From assembly GCA_900771975.1 (NCBI GenBank), contig CAAGPV010000012.1, forward strand, positions 124,001 to 188,000: 64,000 nt of DNA, read 5' to 3'. Of the stretch, positions 25,103-33,568 are shown piece after piece. Under the pieces are notes generated by a model. The model searched no databases. It was not told the DNA's origin and was given only the letters and a program-made list of their open reading frames with translations. A program made the translations under genes and the position numbers. Each line of letters starts with the position of its first letter. The stretch's first letter is position 1. Source of the DNA: an uncultured Prevotella sp. (GTDB lineage: Bacteria > Bacteroidota > Bacteroidia > Bacteroidales > Bacteroidaceae).

Positions 25103-26944
25103 TTATTTAGTCTTGGAAGGATGAAAATAATTGTAGACTATCGTCGCTTTAGCAGGTTTTATAATAGCTGCAATACTCTGATAATCAGACTGTTGTATGG
25201 CTTTAACGGTTTTGAAGGTTGCCAATAGTGTCTCTTTTGTTTTCTCGCCAATACCTTTTATATCGTCCAGTTCGCTGTGTAGAGCATGTTTTGACCGCTT
25301 GTTTCGGTGGTAGGTAATGGCATAGCGGTGTACTTCGTCCTGCATTTGCGTTAGCACATGGAAGAGTTCACTGTTTGTTTTCAGTCCAATCACCTGCGGA
25401 GGGTTGCCAAAGAGCAGCTCGTTGGTGCGATGCCGGTTGTCTTTTGCGAGTCCGGCTATTGGTATATTTAGGTTTAATTCTCCTTCAACCACGTCTCTCA
25501 CCACGTCCATTTGTCCTTTACCACCATCTGTAATGATGAGGTCGGGCAGGGTTGTGCCTTCTTCTTTCATTCTGGTGTAACGCCTGCGCACTACCTCCTT
25601 CATTGATGCATAGTCGTCAGGACCTGTAACTGTCTTTATAATGTACTTTCTGTAGTCTTTCTTGGAGGGCTTCATTCCTTTGAAAACCACACAACCGGCC
25701 ACTGCATCCGTACCCGATATATTGGAATTGTCAAAACATTCTATATGATAGGGTAGCTTTGTCAATCCCAATTTGTTTTTTAACTCAGTCATAAGTCGTG
25801 TTTGTTTCTGTTCGGGATTGAGCTTTTCGGCTTGTTTAAGACGGTCAAATTTGTACTGCTTGGCGTTCATTAACGACAGTTCCAATAAGTGGTGCTTGTC
25901 ACCCCGTTGTGGTATGAAAAACTCTGCACCTTTAATCTTAAAGTCAAGAGGGAACGGAATGATTATCTCTCGCGCTTTGCTGGCAAATCGTTCGCGTATT
26001 TCAGGAATGGCATCGTTAAGAAGTTCTTCGTCAGTCTCGTCGAGTTTGCGTTTATATTCGTAGGTAAAGCTTTGATTGATGGCCCCGTTGGTCACGTGAA
26101 TGTAGTTGATAAAGGCGTTTTTGTGTTGTTCGTCGTCCACAATGGTGAATACATCGACGTCTGTTATGGTATGACTGACTATCTCACTTTTGGCAGCAAA
26201 GCCTTCCAATGCAAGGTATCGTTGCTTCAAGTTCTCAGCTTCTTCAAATTTTAATTCCTCTGCCGCTTTCTGCATGTCGGCATATAGTATCCTTTGTAGC
26301 TCTCTTGTGTTACCCTTTAGTAACTCTCTTGCCTGGGCAATGCACGCTTGATAGTCTTCATAGCTTTGTTTGTTGATGCAAGGACCCAAACAGTTGTGTA
26401 TGTGAAATTCAAGACAGGCCTTGTATTTGCCTGCTTTTATTCCTTCGAGGGTGATAGGGAAGTGGCAAGAACGTGGTTTGTAGAGTTTCTTTATGATGCT
26501 TAATATTGCATACATGCTGCCTATATGGCTATAAGGACCATAATAGTTTCCAGTGCGTTTGTTAATGGTTCTGGTCTTGAAGATGCGAGGATAGACTTCC
26601 TTGGTTACGCAAATGCTTGGATAGGTCTTGCCGTCTTTTAGTAGAACGTTGTATTTTGGCTTGTATTGCTTGATTAGCTGATTCTCAATTAGCAGTGCAT
26701 CTTCTTCTGTGTTTACCACTGAATAACTAATATCCCATATCTTCGAGACCAGAACCTTTGTTTTATATCTGTCGACTTCCTTGTGGAAATAAGAAGAAAC
26801 ACGGCTCTTTAGCCGCTTGGCTTTACCTACATATATTATGGTGTGGTCTTTGTCATAGTATTGGTAGGTGCCTGGCTTCTCAGGCATACTTAGCACTATG
26901 CCCTTAAGATAGGCCAAACGACGTTCATTTTCTTCTTTAGTCAT
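25103..26944 (-). CDS. uvrC: Excinuclease ABC subunit C
   Basis: The 613-residue nuclease of nucleotide excision repair, making the 3' and 5' incisions in the UvrB-DNA complex. The GIY-YIG domain spans about 15-95 (KPGTYQYYDKDHTIIYVGKA). Cysteines around CLEFHIHNCLGPCI follow, then the UVR motif (ADMQKAAEELKFEEAENLKQ). The RNase H-like C-terminal nuclease includes HIECFDNSNISGTDAVA, DLIITDGGKGQ and DEVHRYAITYHR. Tandem helix-hairpin-helix motifs end the protein (LDDIKGIGEKTKETLL). A parS-like site lies between it and apt. Confidence 0.96.
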   Translation of the reverse strand: MTKEENERRLAYLKGIVLSMPEKPGTYQYYDKDHTIIYVGKAKRLKSRVSSYFHKEVDRYKTKVLVSKIWDISYSVVNTEEDALLIENQLIKQYKPKYNVLLKDGKTYPSICVTKEVYPRIFKTRTINKRTGNYYGPYSHIGSMYAILSIIKKLYKPRSCHFPITLEGIKAGKYKACLEFHIHNCLGPCINKQSYEDYQACIAQARELLKGNTRELQRILYADMQKAAEELKFEEAENLKQRYLALEGFAAKSEIVSHTITDVDVFTIVDDEQHKNAFINYIHVTNGAINQSFTYEYKRKLDETDEELLNDAIPEIRERFASKAREIIIPFPLDFKIKGAEFFIPQRGDKHHLLELSLMNAKQYKFDRLKQAEKLNPEQKQTRLMTELKNKLGLTKLPYHIECFDNSNISGTDAVAGCVVFKGMKPSKKDYRKYIIKTVTGPDDYASMKEVVRRRYTRMKEEGTTLPDLIITDGGKGQMDVVRDVVEGELNLNIPIAGLAKDNRHRTNELLFGNPPQVIGLKTNSELFHVLTQMQDEVHRYAITYHRNKRSKHALHSELDDIKGIGEKTKETLLATFKTVKAIQQSDYQSIAAIIKPAKATIVYNYFHPSKTK

Positions 26945-26983
26945 TTCTTTAAAAGTCTTATACTGAGCGAGTTTTAACGCTTT

Positions 26984-26999
26984 CGTTTCACGTGAAACA
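26984..26999. promoter_or_regulatory. parS: parS-like centromere site 1
   Basis: GTTTCACGTGAAAC at 26985-26998 is a perfect 14-bp palindrome. The 16-mer CGTTTCACGTGAAACA differs at one base from the Bacillus-type parS consensus TGTTTCACGTGAAACA, which is bound by ParB over a wide range of bacteria. It is intergenic, between uvrC and apt. Confidence 0.85.
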
Positions 27000-27019
27000 T
27001 TAACTTATCTCTTGCGAAA

Positions 27020-27550
27020 TTAAAGCTGAAGCAAGGTTGTGATTTCTACGTCATTGTCAAATTTGCTCCTTCCGTTAAGATTCTCATTAACGAGTTCGAT
27101 AATGAAATTGCAATAGACTTTCTTTGGGTGAAACTTCTTTACGAGGTCACAAGCTGCTTTCATAGTGCCTCCGGTCGCCAAAAGGTCGTCGTGTAATAAC
27201 ACTACATCGTTTTCGTTAATGGCATCTTTGTGGATTTCAATGGTGTCTATGCCATATTCTTTGGCGTAGCTTTCTTGTACGGTCTCGCATGGTAGCTTGC
27301 CGGGTTTGCGACAGAGAACGACACCGGCGCCCAAACGGGTGGCCAAAGCACTTGACATTACGAACCCACGACTTTCAATTCCAACAATTTTTGTGATGCC
27401 CTTGTCTTTGTAGAGGTCGAACATCTCGTCTGAAATCTCCTTTAAACACTCCGCGTTTTTAAACAACGTGGTTACGTCACGGAAGTTAACACCTTTGATT
27501 GGCCAATCGGGTATAGAACGAAGATTGGCAAGTAAGAGTTTGTTATTCAT
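27020..27550 (-). CDS. apt: Adenine phosphoribosyltransferase
   Basis: A 176-residue purine salvage enzyme that converts adenine and PRPP to AMP. Family motifs are IPDWPIKGVNFRDVTTLFKN at the N-terminus, GIESRGFVMSSALATRLGAG, and the PRPP loop VVLLHDDLLATGGTMKAA. I chose the ATG at 27550 because it gives the usual length; the upstream in-frame ATG at 27592 would start inside the second parS-like site. It is flanked on both sides by parS-like palindromes within the mnmG-uvrC run. Confidence 0.94.
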   Translation of the reverse strand: MNNKLLLANLRSIPDWPIKGVNFRDVTTLFKNAECLKEISDEMFDLYKDKGITKIVGIESRGFVMSSALATRLGAGVVLCRKPGKLPCETVQESYAKEYGIDTIEIHKDAINENDVVLLHDDLLATGGTMKAACDLVKKFHPKKVYCNFIIELVNENLNGRSKFDNDVEITTLLQL

Positions 27551-27584
27551 TATCTGATAGTTATAAAGTTTGTTTAAATGTATT

Positions 27585-27600
27585 TGTTTCACGTGAAACG
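27585..27600. promoter_or_regulatory. parS: parS-like centromere site 2
   Basis: The palindrome GTTTCACGTGAAAC recurs at 27586-27599. The 16-mer TGTTTCACGTGAAACG again has one mismatch to the parS consensus. It lies between apt and mnmG, 601 bp from site 1. Identical 14-bp cores in two adjacent intergenic gaps are unlikely by chance. Confidence 0.85.
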
Positions 27601-27614
27601 GCTTCCTAAAAGAC

Positions 27615-29489
27615 TCATCTGTGCATTAATATAAGGAGAACATTGATATCGCTTGGGCTTACTCCTGGTATGCGACTGGCCTGAGCCAATGTCTCGGGAT
27701 TTATTCGGCTGAGCTTTTGTCTGCACTCTGTGCTGAGGTCGTGTATCTCGTTGTAGTTGAAATGTCCCTTGATTTTGATATTCTCCAGACGACGCATCTT
27801 TTCGGCAAATTGGCGCTCCCGGTCTATATATCCCTTGTACTTCATCTTTATTTCGGCAGCTTCGGCAATTTCGTCCACTCTATTGGGCGATGCGTTGATG
27901 GCTGCTTTTAGCTCGGGTATGATTTCCTGAAGGTTCTTGAAGTTTACCTGTGGACGTGCCACCAGTTCTTCAATGTGTGTTGTACCGCGCAGAGGAGAAG
28001 TGTTAAGTGCTTCCAAAAATCCGTTCACTGTTTGCGGTTTTACCGATGCTTCGTGGCAAAAGGCTATGATTCGGTCGATGTTTTCTTCTTTTTCTTTCCA
28101 CCAGTCGTACCGCTCTCTCGTGGCCAATCCTTTCTGATAGGATAGGGGAGTGAGGCGTGCATCTGCATCGTCTTGTCTCAGCAGAATGCGATATTCTGCC
28201 CTTGATGTAAACATACGGTAGGGCTCGTCTACGCCTTTGGTTGTTAAATCGTCGATTAATACGCCAATATAGCTTTCGTCGCGCTGCATTATTAAAGGTT
28301 CGCTGCCCGAGCAGAAGCACGCTGCGTTGATGCCGGCCACAGTTCCTTGACCGCCGGCCTCCTCATATCCAGTAGTGCCGTTTACCTGTCCAGCAAAGAA
28401 AAGCCCCTTGATAATTTTCGATTCCAACGAATGTTTCAGTTGAGTAGGATCGAAATAGTCGTATTCTATGGCGTAGCCGGGCCGATAGATTTTTGCATCC
28501 TTTAGGGCCGGTATCTTGTGAAGGGCTTCCAGCTGAATGTTCCAAGGCATACTGGAGGAAAATCCGTTGAGGTACATTTCGTTGGTATCTGTGCCTTCGG
28601 GCTCAAGAAACAACGGGTGTTGGTCTTTGTCGGGAAAGGTGACAAGCTTGGTTTCGATGGAAGGGCAGTAGCGCGGGCCGGTACTTTTGATTTGTCCGTT
28701 GAAGAGGGGAGAGTCTGCCAAGCCGCTCTTTAGTACGTTGTGCACTTCTTTGTTGGTGTTGCATGTCCAGCAAGGAAGTTGCGGTAACGCCCTATGAGGG
28801 CCGTAGTAGGAGAACTGGTGATAGTCGTTCTCGCCCGGTTGCTCTTCCATCAGGTCGAAATGTACGCTCCGCTTGTCTATGCGCACGGGCGTTCCTGTTT
28901 TCATTCGTGCCGAGGTGATGCCGTGCCGGGTGATGCTTTCGGTGAAATGAAGCACAGCGGGTTCTGCAATGCGTCCGCCTGCAACTTTCTTCCTGCCGAT
29001 GTGCATGAGCCCGTTCAGAAATGTTCCAGCTGTCACCACGACTGCCTTGGCTCTGAATGTGATGCCCCAAATGGTGGTAATGCCGACGGCCATGCCGTCT
29101 TTTACCAACAACTCCTCTGCCTGATCCTGAAAAATGTCAAGGTTGGGCGTGTTGTCAAGCGTCTTTCGCCAAGTGGTGATAAACTTCTCGCGGTCGCATT
29201 GGGCACGTGGACTCCATACGGCAGGTCCTTTCGAGCGGTTTAGCATACGGAACTGTATGGCCGTGGCATCTGTAACCTTACCCATTTGACCGCCAAGGGC
29301 GTCAATTTCCCTTACAATCTGACCTTTGGCAATGCCGCCTACTGCGGGATTGCAACTCATTTGGCCGATTTTGTTCATGTCCATCGTTATCAGACACGTC
29401 TTGGCACCCATGTTGGCAGCTGCTGTTGCAGCCTCGCAACCAGCGTGGCCGGCTCCGATAACGATTATATCATATTTGAATTCCATCAT
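27615..29489 (-). CDS. mnmG: tRNA uridine-5-carboxymethylaminomethyl synthesis enzyme MnmG (GidA)
   Basis: A 624-residue FAD enzyme that, with MnmE, modifies the wobble uridine (cmnm5U34) of several tRNAs. The N-terminal FAD fold is IIVIGAGHAGCEAATAAANM. GQMSCNPAVGGIAKGQIVRE, the NAD-binding middle region, and the signature GQVNGTTGYEEAGGQG follow. The C-terminal helical MnmE-binding domain includes SRAEYRILLRQDDADARLT. I chose one of the two adjacent ATGs at 29489/29486; the upstream extension has no family similarity. It heads the minus-strand run down to deoC. gidA is often near the origin in bacteria. Confidence 0.96.
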   Translation of the reverse strand: MMEFKYDIIVIGAGHAGCEAATAAANMGAKTCLITMDMNKIGQMSCNPAVGGIAKGQIVREIDALGGQMGKVTDATAIQFRMLNRSKGPAVWSPRAQCDREKFITTWRKTLDNTPNLDIFQDQAEELLVKDGMAVGITTIWGITFRAKAVVVTAGTFLNGLMHIGRKKVAGGRIAEPAVLHFTESITRHGITSARMKTGTPVRIDKRSVHFDLMEEQPGENDYHQFSYYGPHRALPQLPCWTCNTNKEVHNVLKSGLADSPLFNGQIKSTGPRYCPSIETKLVTFPDKDQHPLFLEPEGTDTNEMYLNGFSSSMPWNIQLEALHKIPALKDAKIYRPGYAIEYDYFDPTQLKHSLESKIIKGLFFAGQVNGTTGYEEAGGQGTVAGINAACFCSGSEPLIMQRDESYIGVLIDDLTTKGVDEPYRMFTSRAEYRILLRQDDADARLTPLSYQKGLATRERYDWWKEKEENIDRIIAFCHEASVKPQTVNGFLEALNTSPLRGTTHIEELVARPQVNFKNLQEIIPELKAAINASPNRVDEIAEAAEIKMKYKGYIDRERQFAEKMRRLENIKIKGHFNYNEIHDLSTECRQKLSRINPETLAQASRIPGVSPSDINVLLILMHR

Positions 29490-29562
29490 AGAAAGTGGGA
29501 TTTTCCCCGTGCAAAAATACAAAAGTTTCTCAATATGGGCTTTTAATTTTCTCCAAAAACAC

Positions 29563-29593
29563 TTTGGCGTATCATTATTTTATAGTATTTTTG
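29563..29593 (+). promoter_or_regulatory. Promoter of the sdhCAB operon
   Basis: TTTG (29563-29566), 19 bp, TATTTTTG (29586-29593): a full consensus match. Transcription should begin near 29600, leaving a leader of about 120 nt before the sdhC ATG at 29722. The leader holds a CCGAAGGTGTTCGG-type inverted repeat near 29661-29674. Confidence 0.8.
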
Positions 29594-29721
29594 CAAGCGT
29601 ATTTTACCGCCCTTGTACCTAAAAGGCGGTATTCATTGCTCGTTGCAACATTTTTTCTACACCGAAGGTGTTCGGTCTTGAAATTTATTCTAACATTTTA
29701 AATAATTTAATTCAACATTTT

Positions 29722-30399
29722 ATGTGGTTAATCAATTCTCCTATTGGTAGAAAGGTAGTGATGTCCCTGACGGGCGTCTGCCTTATTCTATTCTTGACAT
29801 TCCACTTGTGTATGAACGTTACTGCGCTCTTCTCAGGGGATGCTTACAACACCATTTGTGAGTTGTTGGGCTCTAACTGGTATGCCATTGTCGGTACACT
29901 GGGGTTGGCTTTCCTTGCGGCTTGCCACATCGTGTATGCTTTCATCTTGACAGCGCAAAACCGTCGTGCACGTGGAAACGAGCGATATGCTGTCACTTCG
30001 CGTCGTCCGGAGGTTAGCTGGGCCAGCCAGAACATGCTAGTGCTTGGTTTAATCATTCTGTTGGGTCTGTTGTTGCACCTGTTTAACTTTTGGTACAACA
30101 TGATGTTTGCAGAGATTGCCAACTTGAGCACTTCTATCGAACCCACTGATGGCTTCGGCTGGATAGAGCAAACATTCTCCAATCCTGTTTATGTAGTGCT
30201 CTATCTCGTTTGGTTGGCTGCCATCTGGTTCCACCTTACCCATGGTTTCTGGAGCGCAATGCAGACCCTCGGCTGGAGTGGAAAGGTTTGGCTCAAGCGT
30301 TGGCAGACCATCGGCGTGGTGTATGTAACCATTATGATGGCTTGTTTCGCAATCGTTGTACTGGCTTTTGCCACAGGTTGTGCTCCCAGTCTGCTTTAA
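29722..30399 (+). CDS. sdhC: Succinate dehydrogenase/fumarate reductase cytochrome b subunit
   Basis: The 225-residue di-heme membrane anchor of a type B succinate:quinone oxidoreductase, with five hydrophobic helices (first one VVMSLTGVCLILFLTFHLCM). Histidines that can ligate heme are in TFHLCMN, LAACHIVYAF, LLHLFNFW and WFHLTHGFWSAM. In Prevotella-like anaerobes the complex mainly works as a menaquinol:fumarate reductase that yields succinate. The ATG at 29722 places the start at MWLINSPIGRKVV, the usual N-terminus. It is the first gene of the operon, with sdhA 45 bp downstream. Confidence 0.93.
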   Translation: MWLINSPIGRKVVMSLTGVCLILFLTFHLCMNVTALFSGDAYNTICELLGSNWYAIVGTLGLAFLAACHIVYAFILTAQNRRARGNERYAVTSRRPEVSWASQNMLVLGLIILLGLLLHLFNFWYNMMFAEIANLSTSIEPTDGFGWIEQTFSNPVYVVLYLVWLAAIWFHLTHGFWSAMQTLGWSGKVWLKRWQTIGVVYVTIMMACFAIVVLAFATGCAPSLL

Positions 30400-30444
30400 T
30401 TTAACAATAGAAAGAAACAATACTTGAAAGAAAATAGATCGATT

Positions 30445-32427
30445 ATGGCTAATCAGATAAATTCAAGAATTCCTGAAGGTCCCGTTGCTGAGAAGTGGAC
30501 TAACTATAAGGCACATCAACGCTTGGTCAATCCAAAGAACAAGCTCAAGCTCGATATCATCGTTGTGGGTACGGGTCTGGCTGGTGCCAGTGCCGCTGCA
30601 AGCCTCGGCGAAATGGGCTTCAAGGTGCTCAACTTTTGTATTCAAGACTCTCCGCGCCGCGCTCACTCCATCGCTGCACAGGGCGGTATCAACGCAGCAA
30701 AGAACTATCAGAACGACGGCGACTCTGTCTATCGTCTGTTCTATGACACCGTGAAGGGTGGTGACTACCGTGCCCGCGAGGCCAATGTCTACCGCCTGGC
30801 TGAGGTAAGCAACAATATCATCGACCAGTGTGTAGCACAAGGCGTTCCTTTCGCCCGTGAGTATGGTGGTATGTTGGCCAACCGCTCGTTTGGCGGTGCA
30901 CAGGTTTCACGTACATTCTACGCTAAAGGACAGACAGGACAGCAGCTCTTGCTGGGTGCCTATTCGGCTTTGTCGAAGCAGGTGCATGACGGACGTGTTG
31001 TTCTTTATACTCGCTACGAGATGGAAGACCTCGTCATCGTTGACGGACGTGCTCGTGGCATCATCGCCAAAAATCTTATCACAGGCAAGCTTGAACGCTT
31101 CTCTGCCAACGCTGTAGTGATAGCTACCGGTGGATATGGCAACACCTACTTCCTCTCTACCAACGCAATGGGATGTAACTGCTCTGCTGCAATGGCTTGC
31201 TACCGCAAAGGTGCTTACTTTGCTAACCCCTCTTACGTGCAGATTCACCCAACCTGTATTCCCGTTCACGGTGACAAGCAGTCTAAACTGACCCTTATGT
31301 CAGAGTCGTTGCGTAACGACGGCCGCATATGGGTGCCCAAAAAACTGGAAGACGCCAAGGCTTTGCAGGCTGGAACTAAGAAAGGTAGCGACATTCCAGA
31401 GGAAGATCGCGACTATTATCTCGAACGCCGTTATCCTGCTTTCGGCAATCTTGTGCCCCGTGACGTGGCTTCACGTGCTGCCAAAGAGCGTTGCGACAAA
31501 GGCTATGGCGTCAACAACACCGGCCTGGCAGTGTTCCTCGACTTCTCTGAGAGCATCAATCGCTTAGGATTGGACGTTATTCGCCAGCGCTACGGCAACC
31601 TGTTCGATATGTATGAAGAGATTACTGACGTCAACCCCGGTGAGGTGGCAAACGAGATAAACGGTATCACCTATTATAACCCGATGATGATTTACCCTGC
31701 CATCCACTACACCATGGGCGGCATCTGGGTAGACTACGAACTGATGACATCCATCACTGGACTGTTTGCAATCGGCGAATGTAACTTCTCTGACCACGGC
31801 GCCAACCGCTTAGGTGCCTCTGCGCTGATGCAGGGATTGGCTGATGGCTACTTCGTATTGCCTTACACCATCCAGAACTACCTCGCTGACCAAGCCATTT
31901 GGCCCCATCTCTCTACCGATCTGCCAGAATTTGAAGAAGCCGAAAAGCATGTTCAGGCTGAAATTGACCGCCTGATGGGCATCCACGGAAAGCGCTCGGT
32001 AGACTCTATCCACAAGGAGTTGGGACACATCATGTGGGAACACGTGGGCATGGGACGTACTGCCGAAGGTCTGAAGGAAGGACTTGAAAAGATTAAGGCC
32101 ATCCGCAAGGAGTTTGATACCAACCTCTTCATTCCTGGAGACAAGGAAGGCTTGAACGTAGAACTCGACAAGGCCATCCACCTGCGTGACTTCATCACCA
32201 TGGGTGAACTCATCGCTTATGACGCCCTTTCACGCAACGAGTCTTGTGGCGGACATTTCCGCGAGGAATACCAGACCGAAGAAGGCGAGGCCAAGCGCGA
32301 TGACGAACATTACTTCTATGTAGGCTGCTGGGAATATCAGGGCAGCGACGAGAAGGCTCCAGAGTTGCTCAAAGAGCCTTTAGAGTATGAAGCCATCAAG
32401 GTTCAGACACGTAATTACAAGAACTAA
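30445..32427 (+). CDS. sdhA: Succinate dehydrogenase/fumarate reductase flavoprotein subunit
   Basis: The 660-residue catalytic subunit carrying covalent FAD. The dinucleotide fold is IIVVGTGLAGASAAASLGEM and the flavin-linking His is in RRAHSIAAQGGINAAKN. Active-site segments include YVQIHPTCIP and the C-terminal GECNFSDHGANRLGASAL, followed by GGHFREEYQTEEGEAKRDDE. I chose the ATG at 30445; the TTG at 30424 has no support. Codon use changes to a more C-ending pattern from here through sdhB, as expected for a highly expressed operon. It is followed by sdhB after 21 bp. Confidence 0.96.
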   Translation: MANQINSRIPEGPVAEKWTNYKAHQRLVNPKNKLKLDIIVVGTGLAGASAAASLGEMGFKVLNFCIQDSPRRAHSIAAQGGINAAKNYQNDGDSVYRLFYDTVKGGDYRAREANVYRLAEVSNNIIDQCVAQGVPFAREYGGMLANRSFGGAQVSRTFYAKGQTGQQLLLGAYSALSKQVHDGRVVLYTRYEMEDLVIVDGRARGIIAKNLITGKLERFSANAVVIATGGYGNTYFLSTNAMGCNCSAAMACYRKGAYFANPSYVQIHPTCIPVHGDKQSKLTLMSESLRNDGRIWVPKKLEDAKALQAGTKKGSDIPEEDRDYYLERRYPAFGNLVPRDVASRAAKERCDKGYGVNNTGLAVFLDFSESINRLGLDVIRQRYGNLFDMYEEITDVNPGEVANEINGITYYNPMMIYPAIHYTMGGIWVDYELMTSITGLFAIGECNFSDHGANRLGASALMQGLADGYFVLPYTIQNYLADQAIWPHLSTDLPEFEEAEKHVQAEIDRLMGIHGKRSVDSIHKELGHIMWEHVGMGRTAEGLKEGLEKIKAIRKEFDTNLFIPGDKEGLNVELDKAIHLRDFITMGELIAYDALSRNESCGGHFREEYQTEEGEAKRDDEHYFYVGCWEYQGSDEKAPELLKEPLEYEAIKVQTRNYKN

Positions 32428-32448
32428 TTAAAACGACAAGAAACAATT

Positions 32449-33204
32449 ATGGAGAATAATATAAGTTTCACACTGAAAGTTTGGCGTCAGAACGGGCCTA
32501 AGGCCAAAGGCCATTTCGATACTTTCGAGATGAAAGACATTCCTACCGACACCTCGTTTCTCGAGATGCTCGACATTCTTAACGAACAACTCATAGAGGA
32601 CGGCAAGGAACCTTTCGTGTTCGACCACGACTGCCGTGAGGGTATTTGCGGCATGTGCTCGCTCTATATTAACGGCCATCCGCACGGACCGGCAACGGGG
32701 GCTACCACCTGTCAGCTCTATATGCGCCGCTTCCACGATGGCGATGTCATCACAGTAGAGCCTTGGCGCTCTGCTGCTTTCCCCGTTATTAAGGATTGTA
32801 TGGTAGATCGCTCTGCCTTCGATAAGATCATTCAGGCGGGAGGCTATGTCTCTGTCCGCACAGGACAACCACAGGACGCCAATGCCATCCTCATTCCTAA
32901 GGAGAATGCCGACGAAGCTATGGACGCTGCCACCTGTATCGGTTGCGGCTGCTGCGTGGCTGCCTGCAAGAACGGGTCTGCCATGCTCTTTGTCAGCTCT
33001 AAGGTGAGCCAGCTTGCCTTGTTGCCACAAGGGCGCCCAGAAGCTGCCAAACGCGTCAAGGCTATGGTGGCCAAGATGGAAGAGCTTGGCTTCGGCAACT
33101 GCACTAACACCCGTGCCTGCGAGGCTGAATGTCCTAAGAACGAGTCGATTGCCAATATCGCTCGCCTGAACCGCGAGTTCCTTAAAGCCAAACTTGCCGA
33201 CTAA
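32449..33204 (+). CDS. sdhB: Succinate dehydrogenase/fumarate reductase iron-sulfur subunit
   Basis: The 251-residue electron-transfer subunit between flavin and heme. The [2Fe-2S] ligands are in DHDCREGICGMCSLYINGH, with a further Cys in TTCQLY. The [4Fe-4S] and [3Fe-4S] centres use ATCIGCGCCVAACKNGSAM and NCTNTRACEAECPKNES. Length and motif order are standard for the family. It ends the operon 33 bp before a strong terminator. A long antisense ORF over it is a codon-bias shadow. Confidence 0.96.
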   Translation: MENNISFTLKVWRQNGPKAKGHFDTFEMKDIPTDTSFLEMLDILNEQLIEDGKEPFVFDHDCREGICGMCSLYINGHPHGPATGATTCQLYMRRFHDGDVITVEPWRSAAFPVIKDCMVDRSAFDKIIQAGGYVSVRTGQPQDANAILIPKENADEAMDAATCIGCGCCVAACKNGSAMLFVSSKVSQLALLPQGRPEAAKRVKAMVAKMEELGFGNCTNTRACEAECPKNESIANIARLNREFLKAKLAD

Positions 33205-33237
33205 CCGTCTGCACACAAGGCTTTATAAATATATCAT

Positions 33238-33273
33238 AGTCCTCTGCTCTTTGCGTGAGCAGAGGACTTTTTT
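33238..33273 (+). terminator. Terminator of the sdhCAB operon
   Basis: A perfect 12-bp stem (33238-33249, AGTCCTCTGCTC, with 33257-33268), 7-nt loop and a run of six T's. This is a textbook intrinsic terminator. Confidence 0.95.
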
Positions 33274-33568
33274 GTGCCTGTTGGTCGGTCTATTGAGCAC
33301 AAGTGGGGAAATAACAGTAAATGAAGCTACTGGATTAACAAGTGTTAAATTAGCAGGTAAATTTGAAAAAACCGTGTTAAAAAAAACTAATTATACATTT
33401 GCAAAAAGTTGGTTTTGTCTGAGTTATGGATGGTTTGTTATAATTTCGCAACTTAGTATTAAGCATTTTGACAGATAATCTATCTACTTAAATCGCATCT
33501 TGAAGTGAAGGTGCAACTGTAAAAAGCAAACGAAAATTAACAATTAAAGCCTAAATCAAAAAAGCAAA
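33274..33568 (+). promoter_or_regulatory. Upstream region of the CHB_HEX_C surface protein
   Basis: A TACATTTG -7 box lies at 33394-33401 with no convincing -33 element. Transcription from it would give a leader of about 160 nt. No ORF and no clear fold were seen in the rest of the gap. Confidence 0.45.

Noticed and set aside
26088..26096. TCACGTGAA inside uvrC as a third parS site
   Set aside because: Only the core of the palindrome is present and the outer bases do not match; it is within a coding region.
32428..33216. A 262-codon minus-strand ORF over sdhB
   Set aside because: It is antisense to a conserved iron-sulfur subunit and has no domain signature.
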